A DNA stretch of 57,600 bases from the NCBI GenBank assembly GCA_947623465.1, contig CANQGU010000009.1:1-57600 (forward strand). The letters run 5' to 3'. The translations under genes and the position numbers were made by a program. The notes beneath the pieces were generated by a model. That model was not told the DNA's origin. It saw nothing but the letters and a program-made list of their open reading frames with translations, and searched no databases. Source of the DNA: an uncultured Clostridia bacterium. Its GTDB lineage: Bacteria > Bacillota > Clostridia > TANB77 > CAG-508. Positions 18,017 through 26,797 of the stretch are shown here, piece after piece (the first letter of the stretch is position 1; the number at the start of each line of letters is the position of its first letter).

Positions 18017-18532
18017 TTATTTTAAATTTATAACATGTTGAACATAAATTTTATAACTACAAGAAAGCAAAACAGATTTTAGCAAATATTTATTATCATT
18101 AATTGCTTTTACAGTTGTAAAATCTTGTTTATTATATGCTGCAACTAGAGCTTCTTCAAATTGAGTGCAAAAACTATCGTAGGCTTGTTCTATATTAGAA
18201 TGCTTTAGCGCAATCTCGATTAATTTTCCAATATCATTCATACTATAAACTTGTTTTAAAATACATATTACAAAAATTTTAGCACATTGAATTTTAGAAT
18301 ATTTTTTCTTTATTGGTGCTTCTATTAAATTATTTTTAACATAATTGTTTATCATAGTTTTAGTTAAAATTTGATTTTCCTTTTTATCATTATTGGAATT
18401 TAAGAATAGAAATTGTGATAATGAAGAATTTATAAATGTTACAACCTGATCCAAATATAAATCAACATTAGGTAACTCATTCCATCTTGGTACATGAACA
18501 TTTTCTTGAGAAATCATTTCATTTTTATTCAT
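18017..18532 (-). CDS. DUF1836 domain protein
   Basis: A 171-residue protein of the DUF1836 family. Characteristic segments are PRWNELPNVDLYLDQVVTFI and LTKTMINNYVKNNLI followed by PIKKKYSK. The fold is thought to be helix-turn-helix-like, with a MerR-type look, so a regulatory role is plausible but untested. It is transcribed away from prfB. No CGG is present in its frame. Confidence 0.82.
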   Translation of the reverse strand: MNKNEMISQENVHVPRWNELPNVDLYLDQVVTFINSSLSQFLFLNSNNDKKENQILTKTMINNYVKNNLIEAPIKKKYSKIQCAKIFVICILKQVYSMNDIGKLIEIALKHSNIEQAYDSFCTQFEEALVAAYNKQDFTTVKAINDNKYLLKSVLLSCSYKIYVQHVINLK

Positions 18533-18608
18533 TTTAAAATTATTCCTTTCTTTAATGCGAATTGTAATTTACTTTAATATAGCATTTTTAAAAAGCTTAG
18601 TCAAGTCA

Positions 18609-18637
18609 TTGACAAAGTAAATTAACTGTGATAATCT
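18609..18637 (+). promoter_or_regulatory. Promoter of prfB
   Basis: TTGACA at 18609-18614 with GATAATCT at 18630-18637 as the -10 region (15-17 base spacing). About 35-40 bases from the start codon. Confidence 0.5.
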
Positions 18638-18672
18638 TGTTTTATAGATTATTAATGTAAGGAAGTGAATAA

Positions 18673-19785
18673 ATGCAAGATTTAGAAGAAAATGCTAAAA
18701 TAATTAATAATATAAAAAATAAATTAGAAGATTTAGGTGATTCACTTTGACATCACAAATTTAGAAAACACCTTAAAAGAATTAGAAAACAAAACAACTG
18801 AAGCTCGGTTTTTGGGAAGATAGCAAGAGCTCTAATAAAGTTTTAGAACAAATAAAAAATATAAAAAGTAAATGTTCAAAATATAAAAACTTAGAAAGTG
18901 ATATTAATAATATACTTGATATTATAGAATTATTAAAATTAGAATATGATGAAAGTTTAGCAGATGAAATGGTTAAAGACATAAAAAATATTGAAAAACA
19001 AATAGAATCATTTGAAGTAGAAACACTTTTATCTGGAAAATATGATAAAAATAATGCAATTATAACAATTCACCCAGGAGCTCGGTGGAACAGAAGCACA
19101 GGATTGGGCGGAAATGCTTTATAGAATGTTTACAAGATGGGCAGCTAAAACAGGCTATAAAGTAGAAGAATTAGATTACTTAGAGGGAGAAGAAGCAGGA
19201 ATCAAATCAGTAACCTTTGATGTTATAGGAGAAAATGCCTATGGATATTTAAAAGGGGAGATGGGAGTACACAGATTAGTTAGAATATCGCCTTTTGATA
19301 GTGGAGGAAGAAGACATACATCTTTTGCATCTGTAGAAGTATTACCAGAAATTTCAGATGATGTAGACTTATACATTAATCCTGATGATATAAAAATGGA
19401 TGTATTTAGAGCCTCAGGTGCAGGAGGGCAACATGTAAACAAAACTTCATCTGCAGTAAGATTAACACATATTCCTACTGGAATTATAACATCTTGCCAA
19501 ACACAGCGTTCACAACTACAAAATAGGGAATATGCAATGAAAATGTTAAAATCAAAATTATTAGATTTAAAAGAAAGAGAACACAAAGAAACAATAGAAG
19601 AATTAAAAGGAAAACAAATGGATATAGCATGGGGCAGCCAAATTCGTTCTTATGTATTTTGTCCATACACATTAGTAAAAGATCACAGGACGGGATATGA
19701 AGTTGGAAATGTACAAGGTGTAATGGACGGAGATTTAGATGGATTTATTCAAAGTTACTTAAAACAATCAAGTAACACAAAATAA
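18673..19785 (+). CDS. prfB: Peptide chain release factor 2, requiring three +1 shifts
   Basis: RF2 releases finished proteins at UGA and UAA. The gene starts at ATG18673 behind AAGGAAGTG. After 25 codons it meets CTT-TGA-C, the classical RF2 autoregulatory +1 site, with an upstream AGGTGA. The second frame then breaks at CGG 18806 inside TTEA-GFWED, and the third at CGG 19083 inside [12 protein letters not shown]. All three shifts together give about 369 residues, the usual RF2 length. The stop-recognition tripeptide SPF (in RISPFDSGG) and the catalytic GGQ (in [10 protein letters not shown]) are intact. No other defect is visible, so the gene is under selection. Confidence 0.93.
18735..18751 (+). 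promoter_or_regulatory. Classical RF2 programmed +1 frameshift site (CTT-TGA-C)
   Basis: CTT 18745-18747, in-frame TGA 18748-18750 and C 18751, with the Shine-Dalgarno-like AGGTGA at 18735-18740. Low RF2 lets the ribosome slip to GAC and continue. Confidence 0.93.
18806..18808 (+). other. In-frame CGG, +1 shift site 3 (prfB first)
   Basis: Context GCT-C-GGT. Zero frame stops four codons later; the +1 frame reads EA-GFWED as in RF2 proteins. Confidence 0.9.
19083..19085 (+). other. In-frame CGG, +1 shift site 4 (prfB second)
   Basis: Context GCT-C-GGT. The +1 frame gives [12 protein letters not shown], one of the most conserved RF2 segments. Confidence 0.92.
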
Positions 19786-19859
19786 ATATATACATAAAAT
19801 AATAATAGCCGTATTTAATTAAATTGGCTTGTTAATTAATAATAAAGAAGGTACCAAAT

Positions 19860-21038
19860 ATGGACACAGTAGTATTAAAATTTGGAGGAAGTTCTGTTGC
19901 AGATAATATTAAATTAAATGTTGTCGCAGATAAAATTAAAAAATTTTATGAAGAAAATGAAAGAGTAGTGGTTGTAGTTTCAGCCCAAGGAAAAACAACA
20001 GATGGCTTAATAAAAGAGGCATTAACTTTATCAAGTGTACCAGATGAAAGAGAATTAGATGTTTTGTTAAGTTCAGGAGAACAAATATCAATGGCAAAAC
20101 TTGCAATACTTCTAAAAAGATTGGGAATACCTGCTATATCACTTACAGGATGGCAGGCTGGAATATATACAAACAATACAAATCAAGATGCAATAATAGA
20201 AGACATAGATACATCAAGAATTTTAAAAGAATTAGAAGAAGGTAAAGTTGTAATTGTTGCAGGATTTCAAGGAATAAATAAAAATATGGATATAACAACA
20301 TTAGGAAGGGGAGGCTCAGATACAACAGCAGTTGCAATTGCTGCAAAATTAAAAGCTTCAAAATGCTATATTTTCTCTGATGTAGATGGAGTATACACAA
20401 CTGACCCAAATCAAACAAAAGTTGCAAAAAAAATTGACACAATTTCTTATACCGAAATGCTAGACATAGCAGATGAAGGAGCAAAAGTTCTTCATAATAG
20501 ATGTGTTGAAGTTGGAGAAAAATATGGGGTTGAAATTATTGCAAAATCTACATTTAGTGACAATAATGGTACAATTATAAATGACAAGATAGAGGGCTCA
20601 CTTGTAAAAAATATTGTAAAAAATGATAAAATTAGATATGTTCATATTACATCTACAAGTTATTCATTAGAAAAATTTAATTATATTTATAATACATTTA
20701 TAGAAAATGAACTAAATATAAAAAATTTAGTAAATAGTAGTGACAAAAACTTAGACATTTCATTTACAATACCTACAACCAAATTTAATAAATTAGCTAA
20801 TCTCTTAGAAAATAAATTTTCGGACCTTGAAAGCACTTATTTAGATATAAGTAGAATCTCCATTATTGGTAATGGAATAATGAGTAATAATATTATTTTA
20901 AATAAAACTATGAAAATAATTAGTGATAATAAGCTTGATATTATCAGTATGGAAATAAATGAAGCTAAAATTGCTATTATGTTTAAAACAATAGTATCAG
21001 ATGAAATATTAGAAAATCTGCATAAAGAATTAATATAA
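19860..21038 (+). CDS. lysC: Aspartate kinase
   Basis: First enzyme of the aspartate pathway (lysine, methionine, threonine, diaminopimelate), 392 residues. The N-terminal VLKFGGSSVAD loop binds substrate, GRGGSDTTAVAIA binds ATP, and DVDGVYTTDP is a family motif. Two C-terminal ACT domains (about 255-392) carry feedback control. It stands apart from the DAP genes at 45-48 kb. No lysine riboswitch is visible in the short leader. It uses out-of-phase TCG-GAC with no frame change. Confidence 0.93.
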   Translation: MDTVVLKFGGSSVADNIKLNVVADKIKKFYEENERVVVVVSAQGKTTDGLIKEALTLSSVPDERELDVLLSSGEQISMAKLAILLKRLGIPAISLTGWQAGIYTNNTNQDAIIEDIDTSRILKELEEGKVVIVAGFQGINKNMDITTLGRGGSDTTAVAIAAKLKASKCYIFSDVDGVYTTDPNQTKVAKKIDTISYTEMLDIADEGAKVLHNRCVEVGEKYGVEIIAKSTFSDNNGTIINDKIEGSLVKNIVKNDKIRYVHITSTSYSLEKFNYIYNTFIENELNIKNLVNSSDKNLDISFTIPTTKFNKLANLLENKFSDLESTYLDISRISIIGNGIMSNNIILNKTMKIISDNKLDIISMEINEAKIAIMFKTIVSDEILENLHKELI

Positions 21039-21039
21039 A

Positions 21040-21074
21040 TAAAAATCTTCTAGCATACAGCTAGGAGATTTTTA
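21040..21074 (+). terminator. Terminator after aspartate kinase
   Basis: AAAAATCTTCTAG / CTAGGAGATTTTT arms ending in T run. Confidence 0.85.
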
Positions 21075-21135
21075 ATTTAAGTTCTAAAATATAATTAACT
21101 CGAATATAATTATTTATAGTTAGGAGGAAAGAAGT

Positions 21136-21441
21136 ATGGTTGTTGAAGAAAGAAAAACAAGTATTGGACAAATGGGTGGAGCCCTTCAAAATTTAATTTT
21201 AGAAAATAGAAATAAGCTTAGTATTTCAGGAGTAAAAGATGTATTAAGCTTTGATGATCAAATTGTTATAATGGAAACCGAATTAGGACTTCTTTCTGTA
21301 AAAGGAGATAATTTAAAAATAAATAAACTAAGTATAGACACATCTGAAGTTATTGTTGAAGGAGAAATAAATACCCTAAGTTATAGTGATCATTCAAAAA
21401 AAGAGCAAGAAGGCGGGCTATTTAGCAAAATTTTTAAATAA
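21136..21441 (+). CDS. yabP: Sporulation protein YabP
   Basis: A 101-residue protein. The segment NRNKLSISGVKDVLSFDDQ followed by MET-LGLLSVKGDNL and IEGEIN-type YabP ending matches YabP, which is made under sporulation control and acts in spore envelope assembly. The start follows AGGAGG. yabQ and a DivIC-like gene come next in the order yabP-yabQ-divIC, also seen in Bacillus and Clostridium. Confidence 0.9.
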   Translation: MVVEERKTSIGQMGGALQNLILENRNKLSISGVKDVLSFDDQIVIMETELGLLSVKGDNLKINKLSIDTSEVIVEGEINTLSYSDHSKKEQEGGLFSKIFK

Positions 21442-21461
21442 AAATTTAGGAGAATAAAAAA

Positions 21462-21963
21462 TTGGCGTATAATCAAGCATTTTTGTTTTTAATTTTTACA
21501 TTAAATGGTGTTTTGATAGGTTTATTATTTGATTTCTTTAGAATTCTTAGAAAAACCTTTAAAACAGGCAATATAGCCACATACATAGAAGATATTGTAT
21601 TTTGGATTTTAAGTGGAATAAGCATTATTTTTTTTATGTATAAATTCTCAAGACGGAAACTTAAGACTTTTTATATTTTTAGGTTTAGGTTTTGGAATTA
21701 TTTTATATATGTTAACTTTAAGTAATATAATTATAAAAACATCAGTTAAAATAATATCAAGTATAATTAAAATTACGCATAAACTTATACATATAATAAG
21801 TATTCCTTTAAAATTCATATACAAAATAATAGATAAAATTATTTTAAGACCAGGATATATTTTTTGTTCTAAGATTAGAAATTTTACGACAAAAAAAATT
21901 AATAAAAGTAAATTTAAGCTAAAGAATTTCAAAAAATTAGAAAAATTTGTAAAAAAATCCTAG
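21462..21963 (+). CDS. yabQ: Spore cortex protein YabQ, read through a +1 shift at CGG 21654
   Basis: Membrane protein needed for cortex formation, about 166 residues. TTG21462 starts a frame with two hydrophobic helices (residues 5-22 and about 45-60). The zero frame meets AGA-CGG-AAA at 21651 and stops at about 21724. Skipping C21654 reads SR-GNLRLFIFLGLGFGIILY, the third membrane helix expected in YabQ, and goes on to a basic tail ending at 21963. Without the shift the protein would lose this helix and the tail. Position between yabP and divIC supports the call. Confidence 0.87.
21654..21656 (+). other. In-frame CGG, +1 shift site 5 (yabQ)
   Basis: Context AGA-C-GGA. The +1 frame restores the third hydrophobic helix and a 102-codon tail. 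Confidence 0.82.
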
Positions 21964-22024
21964 TAAATTGGAGGATTTTGGAAATAAATGGAGAATAAAT
22001 AAGTAATGAGAATTTTATAGAAAG

Positions 22025-22309
22025 ATGGTACATATGAAAAATAAAATTAACTTATTAAAAAAGATAATTTTTATAGCAATTTTAATATATGCTATAATAA
22101 CTGTAATTAAACAACAAAAAATATTAAATACATATGCTGTACAATCTGCAAATTTAGATACTCAAATTGCAGAGGCAAAAGAAGAACAACAAAAGTTAAA
22201 TGAAGAAAAAGAAAATGTAAATTCTTCTGAATATATAGAAGGAGTTGCAAGAGAAAAGCTAGATATGTATTTACCTAATGAAAGAGTTTATGTAGATAGT
22301 GAAAATTAA
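22025..22309 (+). CDS. divIC: Septum formation initiator, DivIC/FtsB family
   Basis: A 94-residue bitopic protein: short basic N-terminus, TM helix at about 13-28, coiled coil at about 30-65 (NLDTQIAEAKEEQQKLNEEK), then EYIEGVAREKLDMYLPNE, the family's C-terminal signature. It links division proteins FtsL and DivIB at the septum. ATG22025 is used; ATG22034 is an alternative start. It follows yabQ as in related genomes. Confidence 0.88.
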   Translation: MVHMKNKINLLKKIIFIAILIYAIITVIKQQKILNTYAVQSANLDTQIAEAKEEQQKLNEEKENVNSSEYIEGVAREKLDMYLPNERVYVDSEN

Positions 22310-22344
22310 AATCCTTGAAGAAATATAAAATTCGGGGATTTTTT
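22307..22344 (+). terminator. Terminator after divIC
   Basis: AAAATCCTTGAA / TTCGGGGATTTT arms (two G-U pairs) ending in a T run; overlaps the stop codon. Confidence 0.7.
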
Positions 22345-22452
22345 AATTTTGACTTCACAAATAGATATTTTTATGATATAATATAAAAATAATAATTATT
22401 TCTTAAAAAAATCCCAAAAAAACCTAAAATTAAATAAAAGGAGAATATAAAT

Positions 22453-23859
22453 ATGGCAAATTTAGAAAGTTTGACTTTATTAGAGTTAAAAAAATTAGCA
22501 AAAGATAATAATATAAGAAATATATCAAAACTAAAAAAAGAAGAATTAATAGAAGTTTTAAAAAGTATACAAAATAATAATTTTGAAGAAGAAGAATATG
22601 ATGAAGATGAATTAGATGACATAGAAGAAGATGAAGTAATAGAAAAAGAACAACCTCGTCGTCGTTATGATGCATCTGATGATGAAGCAGAACTTGAGGA
22701 AGCTCAAAATGCTGTTGCATATCAAGTAAATAATGAAGAAGATGAAATAATAGAGGGAATCTTAGAAGTTTTACCAGATGGATATGGATTTTTAAGAGGA
22801 GATAACTATTTATCAAGTCCTAAAGATGTATATATATCTCCAATACAAATAAGAAGATTTAAGTTAGTAACAGGAGATTTAGTAAAAGGAATTTCAAGAT
22901 GTAAAGAAGGAGAAAAATTCCCATCTTTAATATTCGTTGGAGAAGTTAATGGTGAACATCCAGAAAAAGCAGCAAAAAGAACAAGATTTGAAGACTTAAC
23001 TCCTATATATCCAAATGAAAGATTACACTTAGAAACTGTAAAATCAAATTATGCAACAAGAATGATGGATATAATATCTCCAATTGGAAAAGGGCAAAGA
23101 GGTTTAATAGTTGCTCAACCAAAAGCAGGAAAAACAACATTATTAAAAGAAATAGCAAATAGTATTACTGCAAACAATCCTGAATGTGAACTTATAATGC
23201 TTCTAATAGATGAAAGACCTGAGGAAGTTACAGATATGAAGCGTTCTATAAAAGGACAAGTTATATATTCTACATTTGATGAATTACCAGAACATCATGC
23301 AAAAGTTGCAGAAATGGTAATAGAAAGAGCCAAAAGGCTTGTTGAACAAAAAAAAGATGTAGTAATATTATTAGATAGTATAACAAGACTTGCAAGAGCA
23401 TATAACTTAGTTGTTCCGGCATCAGGAAGAACATTATCTGGAGGTATAGACCCAGCTTCTTTACATAAGCCAAAAAAATTCTTTGGTGCAGCTCGTAATA
23501 TAGAAGATGGGGGAAGCCTTACAATTCTTGCAACTGCATTAACAGAAACAGGAAGCAGAATGGATGATGTAATATTTGAAGAATTTAAAGGTACAGGAAA
23601 TATGGAAGTACTTCTTGATAGAAGCTTGGCAGAAAAACGTATATTTCCAGCTATTGATATTAATCGTTCTAACACAAGACGTGAAGATTTATTATTAAAT
23701 AGAAAAGAATTAGAAGTAGCAAGTTTAATTAGAAAAGCTATGGGAAATCTACCTGCAGCAGATAGCACTGAACAAATTTTAAAAGTAATAAAAGCAACTG
23801 AAAATAATGATCAGTTTTTAGATAAAACAAAATTAGCTTTAGAAAGATATATGAATTAA
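22453..23859 (+). CDS. rho: Transcription termination factor Rho
   Basis: Hexameric RNA helicase for factor-dependent termination, 468 residues. The N-terminal Rho_N helices (LTLLELKKLAKDNNI) are followed by a very acidic stretch (about 41-98), typical of Gram-positive insertions. The RNA-binding OB fold begins near VLPDGYGFLRG. Walker A QPKAGKTTLL is at about residues 223-232, with LLIDERPEEVTDM downstream. The gene is monocistronic with a terminator on both sides. Arginine is written CGT several times, never CGG. Confidence 0.96.
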   Translation: MANLESLTLLELKKLAKDNNIRNISKLKKEELIEVLKSIQNNNFEEEEYDEDELDDIEEDEVIEKEQPRRRYDASDDEAELEEAQNAVAYQVNNEEDEIIEGILEVLPDGYGFLRGDNYLSSPKDVYISPIQIRRFKLVTGDLVKGISRCKEGEKFPSLIFVGEVNGEHPEKAAKRTRFEDLTPIYPNERLHLETVKSNYATRMMDIISPIGKGQRGLIVAQPKAGKTTLLKEIANSITANNPECELIMLLIDERPEEVTDMKRSIKGQVIYSTFDELPEHHAKVAEMVIERAKRLVEQKKDVVILLDSITRLARAYNLVVPASGRTLSGGIDPASLHKPKKFFGAARNIEDGGSLTILATALTETGSRMDDVIFEEFKGTGNMEVLLDRSLAEKRIFPAIDINRSNTRREDLLLNRKELEVASLIRKAMGNLPAADSTEQILKVIKATENNDQFLDKTKLALERYMN

Positions 23860-23870
23860 ATATAGAAAAC

Positions 23871-23939
23871 AAAGAAACTCTTTAAAATAAATATTATGCA
23901 GACACAATCTACAGATATTTATTAAAAGAGTTTCTTTGC
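23871..23939. terminator. Long hairpin terminator after rho
   Basis: AAAGAAACTCTTTAAAATAAA / TTTATTAAAAGAGTTTCTTT arms with a 25-base loop. Confidence 0.85.
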
Positions 23940-23982
23940 TGTAAATACTACAACTATTTTCATTGGTAACAAACCGCAAGTC

Positions 23983-24273
23983 TCAGCGAACAGGCAATGC
24001 TTTGCACCATTTGTGAGCTTCCACAAATTCGGTGACATAGACATCTTCTTCTGCCAATCGCTCTCCTGCTTTTTTGATAACCTGAACTTTGATTTTTCCG
24101 GTGCCGTTTTTTTCTTCATCGATTACTTCTTTAATCCAGCCCTGCCGCTGCTCAGAATTTGAACCGATTTCATTAACGTACATTCCTTCACAAATCCAGT
24201 CATCAAAGTGATCTCTGACAAATTCTTTGTCTTTGTACTCGGTACCACCGTCTTTGAATAGTTGTATTATCAT
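23983..24273 (-). CDS. Hypothetical protein of foreign composition
   Basis: A 96-residue protein I do not recognise. It begins MIIQLFKDGGTEYKDKEFV and is charged, soluble, without membrane segment. GC content is clearly higher than in neighbours, with codons such as GTC, ACC, GGC, CGC and CTG that native genes rarely use. AAAGGAGG precedes the ATG. A strong GC hairpin at 24301 lies just upstream. Together with the 24495 gene it looks like recent acquisition. Confidence 0.65.
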   Translation of the reverse strand: MIIQLFKDGGTEYKDKEFVRDHFDDWICEGMYVNEIGSNSEQRQGWIKEVIDEEKNGTGKIKVQVIKKAGERLAEEDVYVTEFVEAHKWCKALPVR

Positions 24274-24300
24274 AGAGCTATACCTCCTTTAAAAAATTTA

Positions 24301-24322
24301 TCTCGGAGGTGTCCCTCCGAGA
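24301..24322. terminator. GC-rich perfect hairpin between divergent foreign genes
   Basis: TCTCGGAGG-TGTC-CCTCCGAGA. On the minus strand it is followed by a T run and lies upstream of the 23983-24273 gene, so it could attenuate that gene or end an incoming transcript. Confidence 0.6.
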
Positions 24323-24406
24323 TTTAAGCACCTCAAAGGGAATTGCTAAGTATCTTATTTATTTTATCATAAATATTTTATTATGTCAATTTAAAAAATA
24401 TTAAGA

Positions 24407-24435
24407 TTGACAAATATAGAAAAATATAGTAAAAT
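24407..24435 (+). promoter_or_regulatory. Promoter of the 24495 gene
   Basis: TTGACA at 24407-24412 and TAAAAT at 24430-24435, 17 bases apart. Confidence 0.6.
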
Positions 24436-24494
24436 AATTAACATAAAATCGGCAACAAATTTTACCAAAATAACTTTTAAGGAGGTAAAGAAAA

Positions 24495-25394
24495 ATGGAA
24501 GAGAAACTCTTAGGAGAACAAAAAATGACATTATATGTCTCAGTATCTACTAAAGGACAAATGATTTCTCCTATCAATGGTTTGATAACTCGGACAAACA
24601 TTATTAATGGAGGAACAGCAGTAGAAATTTTTTACACACATTGGGCAGATCTTCAAAAACAATCGGTGAAAATTGATACTGCTTTTAACTTAGTAGAAGC
24701 AAGCAAACTTTCACTTGAAGATGAAATTCTTAAGCATGTCCCAGAAACGGCGAGACAAAGAATTTTCCAAGAGGAACTTATAACAAGTATCAATGAAAGA
24801 TTAACAGATTTCTACGCACAAAAAAGAATCTTATTAATCCAAAAAGATAATTTGAACCCTCTTCATCAAATTGAATCTATAATTGCCATCCCTAACTCTG
24901 TACCTTTTTTTTCTCCTGATCCATATGAGCTATATGATCAAGCTCTTAATATAATACCAGGTAGAACTAGAATGGGTACCAAAAAAGAATCGGTTGCTTT
25001 TTTAGCTATTTTAATGAAAGACCTTATTAATATAGAAGGTTATTCCATTGAAAATGCATGGAAAGCAATATGCGATGACAGTGAAAAGTTAGGAAATTTC
25101 AACAGAGATGAAGATCATGGTTTTCGTTATGGCATTGATAGTCATATTGACAGAACAGGGCAACGATGTATTGCCGGAAAATGGTATGATTTAGGAAATT
25201 TGAAAAAAGTTGTTGTTAAAGATTTTGAGACTGGTAAACAAGGTACATCTAAGAATGAACCTAATTCATTTTTGGAATTTGGAGGTTGTTTTTCTGACTT
25301 TAGTTACTGTTATCCTTTATCACAATTTATAAATCCAACATCTGATGGTTCTTTTGACCGATATTCTACTGCTTTTGTTGTTGCTGATATTTAA
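24495..25394 (+). CDS. Hypothetical protein of foreign composition with an intact CGG arginine codon
   Basis: A 299-residue soluble protein I do not recognise. AAGGAGG precedes ATG24495. The middle has SPDPYELYDQALNIIPGRTR and the end contains two Cys (CFSDFSYCY). Codon use differs from neighbours: CTC, CCC, ACC, GCC, ACG, GCG and TCG are common. It holds the only in-frame CGG in the window that does not break the frame (24591-24593, codon 33). A +1 shift there would end translation about ten codons later. It has its own promoter and terminator. Confidence 0.65.
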   Translation: MEEKLLGEQKMTLYVSVSTKGQMISPINGLITRTNIINGGTAVEIFYTHWADLQKQSVKIDTAFNLVEASKLSLEDEILKHVPETARQRIFQEELITSINERLTDFYAQKRILLIQKDNLNPLHQIESIIAIPNSVPFFSPDPYELYDQALNIIPGRTRMGTKKESVAFLAILMKDLINIEGYSIENAWKAICDDSEKLGNFNRDEDHGFRYGIDSHIDRTGQRCIAGKWYDLGNLKKVVVKDFETGKQGTSKNEPNSFLEFGGCFSDFSYCYPLSQFINPTSDGSFDRYSTAFVVADI

Positions 25395-25410
25395 TGTTGC
25401 TTGATGTTAT

Positions 25411-25461
25411 CGAACCAGTGGGAACTCTTGATTTGGAGTTCCTACTGGTTCTCTCTTTTTT
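25411..25461 (+). terminator. Terminator after the 24495 gene
   Basis: GAACCAGTGGGAACTC / GAGTTCCTACTGGTTC arms followed by a T-rich run. Confidence 0.9.
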
Positions 25462-25505
25462 TATGTAGGAGTTTTCTATTAATTATAAATTTAATGTTTT
25501 AAAGA

Positions 25506-25533
25506 TTGAAAAACTTGTATATTATGATATAAT
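25506..25533 (+). promoter_or_regulatory. Promoter of the DUF3990/DUF3791 pair
   Basis: TTGAAA at 25506-25511 and TATAAT at 25528-25533 with 16-base spacing. Confidence 0.55.
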
Positions 25534-25570
25534 ATATGTGAAACAATACAGAAGATAGGAGAGTATTAAT

Positions 25571-25777
25571 ATGCAAATTGTATATCATGGAAATTATTGT
25601 AAAATTGAAACACCTAAAATATTAGATAATAAATATACAAAAGATTTTGGAAAAGGTTTTTATTGTACAATTTTAAAGGAACAAGCAATTAAGTGGGCTA
25701 ATAAATATGATACAAAGATAATTAATTTATATGAATATCATGAAAATAATAATTTAAAAATAAAAGAGGAGATATAG
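25571..25777 (+). CDS. Short DUF3990-like protein
   Basis: A 68-residue protein: IVYHGNYCKIETPKI, then DFGKGFYCTILKEQAIKWA. This matches the N-terminal half of DUF3990, a family related to ADP-ribosyltransferase folds. Full DUF3990 proteins are about twice as long, so this one looks truncated. It ends 2 bases before the next ATG. It may be a remnant of a toxin-like gene. No CGG is present, so the break is not of the shift type seen elsewhere. Confidence 0.6.
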   Translation: MQIVYHGNYCKIETPKILDNKYTKDFGKGFYCTILKEQAIKWANKYDTKIINLYEYHENNNLKIKEEI

Positions 25778-25779
25778 TT

Positions 25780-26223
25780 ATGGGAGAGCCACAAGAAGAA
25801 AATGATTTATTCTTTGTTTGCAGTTTTATAGAATATATTGCTAGAACAACACATAATACAAAAGAATATATTGTTAAAAAAATTGGAAAAGAAAAAATTA
25901 ATAAAATTTATAATTTAGCAGAAGTTTATCATTGCGAAAATATAGATAAAATTACTGATGAAATAATAGAGGAATCAAATATCGAAAATGGAAATTATGA
26001 ATTAAAAATTCATAATGATAAACCTACATTTTGGGAAATTGGAAAAGTATATCAAAGACTTATTTTGATGGTATGTAATTATAATAAAAATGAATTCATA
26101 AATACTCTATATGAAATTTTAACTTCTTGGATAATAGAAAAAATTGATAATTACGATAGCAGTATGTATTATGAAACACCAGAATACATTTATGAGTGTT
26201 ATAAAGAAAATAAAATTTTATAG
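25780..26223 (+). CDS. DUF3791-like protein
   Basis: A 147-residue soluble protein. The segment FFVCSFIEYIARTTHNTKEYIVKKIG resembles DUF3791, a small domain that often accompanies DUF3990 in Clostridia. The C-terminal part (about 85-147) is not recognised. GAGGAG overlaps the previous gene's end and serves as ribosome site, so the two are co-translated. A toxin-antitoxin-like role is possible from context only. Confidence 0.5.
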   Translation: MGEPQEENDLFFVCSFIEYIARTTHNTKEYIVKKIGKEKINKIYNLAEVYHCENIDKITDEIIEESNIENGNYELKIHNDKPTFWEIGKVYQRLILMVCNYNKNEFINTLYEILTSWIIEKIDNYDSSMYYETPEYIYECYKENKIL

Positions 26224-26281
26224 TAACAGTATAGATATTTGTTAAGATTTAACAAATAGAAATTATTAAGGAGTTGAGATT

Positions 26282-26797
26282 GTGGCTCATTTGAGTGAAT
26301 GTATTAAAATATTATTTGTGTGTTTAGGAAATATATGTCGTTCTCCAATGGCTGAATTTATATTTAAAAATATGGTAAATAATAAAGGAATAAGTAATAA
26401 TTTTATCATTAAATCTGCTGCAACAAGTTATGAAGAAGTAGGAAACGATATTCATTATGGTGCTAAAGAAAAATTAATTCAAAAAAATATTCCATTCACA
26501 CAAAGAAAAGCTATTAGAATTATGCCAGAAGATTATGAATACTATGATTTTATAATTGGAATGGATGAAGCTAATATAAGAAATATAAAAAGAATTGTAG
26601 GGGAAGATGTAAATAATAAAATATCTAAATTACTTGATTATTCTGATAATCCACGAGATATTGCTGATCCTTGGTATACTGGAAATTTTGAATTAACATA
26701 TAATGACATAATAGAAGGTTGTAATGGATTATTAAAATATTTAGAAGACTCTGTTTTAAATCTATCAAAAACAACAGGAGAGAGCATAGAGAGATAG
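26282..26797 (+). CDS. Low-molecular-weight protein tyrosine phosphatase
   Basis: A 171-residue phosphatase. The P-loop CLGNICRS (C-X5-R-S) is at about residues 14-21, and the general acid Asp sits in DIADPWYTG, the family's DPW/Y motif. The fold is complete. GTG26282 follows AAGGAG. In bacteria these enzymes act on tyrosine kinases of capsule systems or on arginine phosphates; no partner kinase is seen here. It uses CGA for one arginine. Confidence 0.87.
   Translation: MAHLSECIKILFVCLGNICRSPMAEFIFKNMVNNKGISNNFIIKSAATSYEEVGNDIHYGAKEKLIQKNIPFTQRKAIRIMPEDYEYYDFIIGMDEANIRNIKRIVGEDVNNKISKLLDYSDNPRDIADPWYTGNFELTYNDIIEGCNGLLKYLEDSVLNLSKTTGESIER

Noticed and set aside
19786..19859. Lysine riboswitch before aspartate kinase
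   Set aside because: Only 74 bases with no lysine-riboswitch helices.
25571..26223. DUF3990 and DUF3791 ORFs as one gene split by a shift
   Set aside because: No CGG is at the junction, and a stop followed by a ribosome site and ATG is present, so two co-translated genes or a truncation fit better.
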